From Lachnospiraceae bacterium UBA6998 (lineage in GTDB: Bacteria; Bacillota; Clostridia; Lachnospirales; Lachnospiraceae): a stretch of 25,371 nt of DNA. The DNA lies in assembly GCA_002448395.1 (NCBI GenBank), contig DJXS01000029.1, positions 3,292-28,662 on the forward strand, written 5' to 3'. Position numbers and translations under genes: made by a program. The notes below the pieces were generated by a model. It did not search any database. It worked only from the letters and a program-made list of their open reading frames with translations, and had not been told where the DNA came from. Below are positions 22,003-25,371 of the stretch, in pieces (positions within the stretch are counted from its first letter, which is position 1; each line of letters opens with the position of its first letter).

Positions 22003-23797
22003 ACAGCCCGAATGTCAACCCGCCCACAATCTTCTTAATGATCTCAATATGCTCCGGCAGGAAATGGACCATATCAAGCTGAATAAACACAAACGCACTT
22101 ACTATCATCGAATAGATGGACAGCAGGCAGATCGCAGTGCTGAATTCACTGGCTTCCTCGCAAGGCTCCATCACTTTAACCGGTGCACCGGCTTCCTCAG
22201 AAACTTCCAGCTCCGCTGTAGCAACTTCTACTGCCCCCTCCGAGGTGCCTCCCGCGCTTCCATCTGTATACCGCATTCCCACCGCCAGGAACACAAGCAT
22301 GCCCAGCAGCCACATCATGTCTTCTCTATAGCGTGACAGCAGGTATGGTGTCCAGACGATGTCCATCATGATAATGACGCCGATCGTAAGGATACCGCCC
22401 AGGAGGAACAGGACGAATTTGTTGGCCCGGAGCGCGGAACGGGTCTTTTTGCTTGTGAGGGCAAAAAGCCCGACGCCGAATACAGGATAGGTGTAGAACA
22501 CGCCTCCCTCCACGATGTGGGGGAATTCTGCGGTCAGGTCTTCGGAGCGGGTAAGGAAGTAGGTCGCTCCGTTGAGAAGGCCCCGGGCGCTCAGTCTGGA
22601 TAACAGGCTGCCGTAGGCGGTCTGGTCTGCGACCGTCAGCTGGTAGCTCTGGCCGAATTCAAAAGGATTCTCGAACCGGGCATAGTTGTAGAGCATGAGC
22701 AGCGCGCCGATGATGATGTAGGGCGAGGCAGCTGCCACCAGTTTCAGGAACAGCTTCCCGCTGAATTTGTGCTCTCTCAGGAAAACGATCAGGCACGGGA
22801 TCACGATCAGGTTTCCGAGCGCGATGGACGGGCGGCAGCCGAATGCCAGCGCGCCGAAGAGCGCTCCCAGAAAAGCCCGGAAAATGGCCCGGTTCTCTTC
22901 CTCGATCCCGGTGGCCCACACTGCTTTGACATATAAGTAGACGCTCCAGATCTCCATGCAGAAAGCTGCCGCAAAGGCCGTCATGTACATTGCAGGCTTG
23001 GCGACGCAGTGCACCATGCTCGTGACCGATACTGCTGCGCCCAGAAACAGGTAGACCACGAAGGACAGCTTCGGGAAGAAGCGCTTCGACAGGAGCCTGA
23101 AGAACAGGAAGAGGCCGATGATCGACATGCCTACAAAGACCTGCGTCGCGTGGTAGGTCGTCAGGCTCGCCCCGGTGATCAGCTTAAACGGGATGAACAG
23201 CAGGAAGACCGGCACTACGCCAAAATACATATAGTAGCGCCCTTTATAGAAAGCATGATCCCAGTGATACCTGACTCCCAGCGCTCTTCTGGCCTGGGTG
23301 TCGTAGGGATTGGGCATCTCGAGGAGGCGGCGGTCCATATCGCCGTACTCGAGATAAATCTGCCCGTTCAAAAGAGCGTCAGCCATCAGCTCATACTGGT
23401 TTTTATTCTTGATCGCGAATCGGTCGGGATCTTGGCCTTCATCGTCCTTGCTAAGGGCCGCTGCCGCGGTTTCCATCCATTCTTCTTCGCCCGCGCTGGC
23501 AGCTGCGGCCTTGCCGTCCTGCTCTGAGGAAACAGCCGCTCCGGACGCGTTCCCCTTGGCCCGCGCCTCAGTCTCTTCCATGAGTTTCGCGGTGATCTCC
23601 CCGTTCCACATGGGGCACAGCGTCATCAGAAAGCTGCTCGATCCGATCAGCGCGGCCAGCACCAGTACTGTCGCCATAACATGCAGGACGGACCACCGTT
23701 CCATAGTGACGCGCAGGAAGCCGGATCCGGGACGGACAAGCCAGACCACCCCCAGCATGACCACCCAGAATATTATGCCACATATAATAGAATTCAT
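22001..23797 (-). CDS. multi-pass membrane protein resembling GT-C glycosyltransferases
   Basis: 598 residues with about 11-13 hydrophobic helices. The first periplasmic loop holds a motif set seen in GT-C-like proteins of unknown substrate: MADALLNGQIYLEY, NPYDTQARRALGV, YHWDHAFYKGRYYMYFG. A low-complexity insert of about 45 Ala, Glu, Lys and Ser residues (residues 80-125) comes before it, and a second acidic low-complexity loop (around 508-548) lies near the C-terminus. I can support the membrane topology and GT-C resemblance but not a substrate. It starts 15 bases after the thioredoxin reductase gene (GGAG ribosome site), so it is co-transcribed with redox genes, an unexplained pairing. 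Confidence 0.75.
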   Translation of the reverse strand: MNSIICGIIFWVVMLGVVWLVRPGSGFLRVTMERWSVLHVMATVLVLAALIGSSSFLMTLCPMWNGEITAKLMEETEARAKGNASGAAVSSEQDGKAAAASAGEEEWMETAAAALSKDDEGQDPDRFAIKNKNQYELMADALLNGQIYLEYGDMDRRLLEMPNPYDTQARRALGVRYHWDHAFYKGRYYMYFGVVPVFLLFIPFKLITGASLTTYHATQVFVGMSIIGLFLFFRLLSKRFFPKLSFVVYLFLGAAVSVTSMVHCVAKPAMYMTAFAAAFCMEIWSVYLYVKAVWATGIEEENRAIFRAFLGALFGALAFGCRPSIALGNLIVIPCLIVFLREHKFSGKLFLKLVAAASPYIIIGALLMLYNYARFENPFEFGQSYQLTVADQTAYGSLLSRLSARGLLNGATYFLTRSEDLTAEFPHIVEGGVFYTYPVFGVGLFALTSKKTRSALRANKFVLFLLGGILTIGVIIMMDIVWTPYLLSRYREDMMWLLGMLVFLAVGMRYTDGSAGGTSEGAVEVATAELEVSEEAGAPVKVMEPCEEASEFSTAICLLSIYSMIVSAFVFIQLDMVHFLPEHIEIIKKIVGGLTFGL

Positions 23798-23812
23798 ATC
23801 AACTGCTCCGTA

Positions 23813-24727
23813 TCACCTCATCTGCAGATATCTGCACGCTGCCAGCGCCGCGCTCGCGCCGTCCGCCACTGCCGTTGTCAGCTGGCGCACAGTCTTGCTG
23901 CGGCAGTCGCCCGCCACATAGATACCGGGTGTTTTGGTCTCGCAGCGCTCATCCGAGTCAAAATATCCAAACCCGTTCAGATCAGCCAATTCTTTGAAAG
24001 GCTCGTTCTCCGGGATCAGGCCGATCGCCACAAAGAGGCCGTCGCACTCCACAGTGAAAGCTTCGCCGGTCTTGGTTCTCTCGACCTCAAGGCCGCACAG
24101 CTCGCCGTCCTTCGAGAAGAAACGGTTGATCTTCACGCCCGTGAAAGCCTTTACATTGGGCTTTGCAAACAGGACTTCCTGAAGCTTCTGCTCGCCGGTG
24201 AAGAAGTCCAGATCCTGCAGCATGATGACTTCGCTGCACTTCTCTGACAGAAGGATTGCTTCCTGCAGCGCCGAATTGCCGCCTCCTGCCACGCACACTC
24301 GCCGTCCCGCGTAGAAGTCGCCGTCGCAGACCGCGCAGAAAGAGATGCCGTCTCCGACAAGTTCCTCTTCTCCCTCGATACCGAGCATGCGGTGCTTTAC
24401 GCCGGTTGCCAGGACCACTGCAGAGCCCTCATAGGCGCCGCCTTCTTCGGTCCTCACTATTTTGACATCGCCGCGGTCCTCCACAGAGATGACATTCTCA
24501 AACTCGATCTCAGCGCCCTGAGCAAGGATCTGGTCCAACATCTTCTCAGCGAACTCGTTTCCGCTCATCTGAAGCGTTCCGGGATAATTCTCAACCTTGG
24601 GGGAATGTGTGATCTGGCCCCCGAAGCCGTTTTTCTCGATTACGAGCGCGCTCTTTCCGTTGCGCTGCGCGTACAGAGCTGCGGTCATTCCCGCGGCGCC
24701 TCCGCCGACTACGATGATATCGTGCAT
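23813..24727 (-). CDS. trxB: thioredoxin reductase-like flavoprotein with altered NADPH motif
   Basis: 304 residues. FAD-binding GGGAAGMTA (8-16), ENYPG, redox-active disulfide Cys131-Ala-Val-Cys134 followed by DGDFY, second dinucleotide motif GGGNSALQEA (148-157), and C-terminal FAD motif GIYVAGDCR. Canonical NADPH-dependent TrxR carries HRRxxxRA after the second Rossmann motif; here the equivalent is VIMLQDLDFFTGEQ (from about residue 167), with no basic pair to hold the 2'-phosphate. Use of NADH, ferredoxin or another donor is therefore possible. The ribosome site GGGAGG is strong. It follows nrdD by 132 bases and probably reduces the redoxin domain fused to NrdD. Confidence 0.92.
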   Translation of the reverse strand: MHDIIVVGGGAAGMTAALYAQRNGKSALVIEKNGFGGQITHSPKVENYPGTLQMSGNEFAEKMLDQILAQGAEIEFENVISVEDRGDVKIVRTEEGGAYEGSAVVLATGVKHRMLGIEGEEELVGDGISFCAVCDGDFYAGRRVCVAGGGNSALQEAILLSEKCSEVIMLQDLDFFTGEQKLQEVLFAKPNVKAFTGVKINRFFSKDGELCGLEVERTKTGEAFTVECDGLFVAIGLIPENEPFKELADLNGFGYFDSDERCETKTPGIYVAGDCRSKTVRQLTTAVADGASAALAACRYLQMR

Positions 24728-24814
24728 TTTGCTTTCCTCCCTTGATGTATCTCTTCGCGGCCTTCATGCCGTGACTGACCCGCACCAGGTCCTTCTATGC
24801 CTTTTACAGCAAGA

Positions 24815-24844
24815 TCGCCCGACAGTGATCCCACTGCCGGGCGA
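24815..24844 (-). other. intergenic stem-loop between nrdD and trxB
   Basis: 13-bp stem (TCGCCCG-G-CAGTG pairing with CACTG-T-CGGGCGA, one G-U pair) with a four-base loop, 16 bases after the nrdD stop. On the minus strand it is followed by TCTTGCTG, too few T residues for efficient termination. It may be an attenuator or an mRNA-processing or stability element. The rest of 24728-24859 holds only the trxB ribosome site. Confidence 0.5.
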
Positions 24845-24859
24845 CTCTATTTTCTTTCA

Positions 24860-25371
24860 TTATTTGTGCATCAGCCATCCCTTGATGTCGGACACGCCGC
24901 GATACTTCTCGAAAGAATCGCCGTTGACCAGGACAAGCGTGGGAGCCTGCTTGATGCCGAACTTCTGAACCAGTTCCCTCTCCTCATTGGCGTTGAGCGG
25001 CTGATACTCCACTCCCGCCTTGTCCAGGATCGCTCCCGCTGCCTTGCAGTTCGGGCAGGAAGGGGTCTTGAACAGTAAGATCGATACGGAACTCTCGGGC
25101 TTGACAGCGATCGTTACGGACTTCTCCTCGACCGGGATCTCAGTCTTGGGAGCTTCAGCCACAGGTGCCGTGGGAGCCTCTGCAGGCGCTTCCTTCATGA
25201 TCGGCTGCACAGGATCGCAGCATGCGCGCTCGTTGATCGCCGCGTAGATCGCTTCGTCGTTGTCATTGGGAGCCGGCTTCGGTCCCTTGTGGGTCAGGTG
25301 GGAATGGCCGATGTTGTAGACCATTCTGTCCTTGTACTCCTGGGCTTTGCCGTCGTTCCAGTTCTGGACCG
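24860..25371 (-). CDS. nrdD: anaerobic ribonucleoside-triphosphate reductase, C-terminus with fused redoxin domain (runs off the right edge)
   Basis: About 169 C-terminal residues are visible. The first part (VQNWNDGKAQEYKDR ... NIGHSHLTHKG) matches, to my recognition, the tail of clostridial class III NrdD, the glycyl-radical enzyme that makes deoxynucleotides without oxygen. A Pro/Ala/Glu-rich linker of about 50 residues follows. Then comes a thioredoxin/glutaredoxin-like domain: SILLFKTPSCPNCKAAG with redox pair Cys-Pro-Asn-Cys (coded around 25046-25057) and the cis-Pro region KQAPTLVLVNG. A fused redoxin suggests that electrons reach the active site through this domain, in line with NrdD types that use a redoxin instead of formate. 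The catalytic core and glycyl-radical loop are outside the window, so the subtype is not proven. Confidence 0.82.
   Translation of the reverse strand, partial: VQNWNDGKAQEYKDRMVYNIGHSHLTHKGPKPAPNDNDEAIYAAINERACCDPVQPIMKEAPAEAPTAPVAEAPKTEIPVEEKSVTIAVKPESSVSILLFKTPSCPNCKAAGAILDKAGVEYQPLNANEERELVQKFGIKQAPTLVLVNGDSFEKYRGVSDIKGWLMHK

Noticed and set aside
24591..24785. Small minus-strand frame spanning the nrdD-trxB gap and the start of trxB
   Set aside because: It overlaps trxB in another phase, is Arg-rich, and the only good ribosome site there serves trxB.
1..25371. CRISPR arrays, tRNA/rRNA genes, insertion sequences, phage genes
   Set aside because: No regularly spaced repeats, tRNA cloverleaf, transposase, integrase or phage protein was recognised on either strand.

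Overview
The window reads as chromosomal DNA from an anaerobic Firmicute, most likely a Lachnospiraceae-type gut clostridium. Four things point that way: a methionine aminopeptidase with an N-terminal SEC-C zinc knuckle, a class III (oxygen-sensitive) ribonucleotide reductase whose tail carries a redoxin domain, a domain-permuted GH3 beta-glucosidase of the kind known from Ruminococcus and Butyrivibrio, and a YtrA-type GntR/ABC operon with AGGAGG-type ribosome sites. Genes are tightly packed and almost all lie on the minus strand; only the GntR/ABC operon is on the plus strand. No rRNA, tRNA, CRISPR array, insertion sequence or phage gene was seen, and no gap between genes exceeds about 220 bases.

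Layout from low to high coordinates; minus-strand transcription runs right to left. (1) 1-1631: the 5' part of metG, then map, each set apart by hairpins; map has a clear promoter just after the terminator of the next unit. (2) 1655-9962: a probable eight-gene cell-surface glycopolymer operon. In transcription order it encodes a CDP-alcohol phosphotransferase, an IspD/TarI-like cytidylyltransferase, a sugar-nucleotide epimerase/dehydratase, a Stealth-family phosphotransferase, a pyruvyl-transferase family protein, a Wzx-type flippase fused to a 2x[4Fe-4S] ferredoxin domain, an FrhB-type protein lacking its usual ferredoxin domain, and a calcineurin-like phosphatase. It has a promoter at 9934-9962 and a terminator at 1655-1693. 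(3) 9983-12471: two glycosyltransferases (GT4 and membrane-anchored GT2), probably feeding the same envelope pathway. (4) 12534-14439: a lone lactate permease with an operator-like inverted repeat over its -10 box. (5) 14402-18411: an aldose-1-epimerase-like gene and a membrane-anchored, domain-permuted GH3 enzyme, a small beta-glycoside-use operon. (6) 18341-19966: a hypoxanthine-DNA glycosylase behind a lipoprotein gene that is frameshifted exactly after its lipobox cysteine. (7) 19971-22002: a YtrA-like GntR regulator, an ABC ATPase and an ABC-2-like permease, with a perfect 12-bp-arm operator in front. (8) 22001-25371: a GT-C-like membrane protein, a thioredoxin reductase lacking the usual second NADPH motif, and the redoxin-bearing C-terminus of NrdD.

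The strongest leads are the flippase-ferredoxin fusion beside an FrhB protein missing that same domain (a redox centre moved onto the export machinery), a CDP-alcohol phosphotransferase lacking the fourth conserved aspartate, the NrdD-redoxin/non-canonical reductase pair, and two well-formed operators. All functional statements rest on motif recognition from the sequence; no database search was run.
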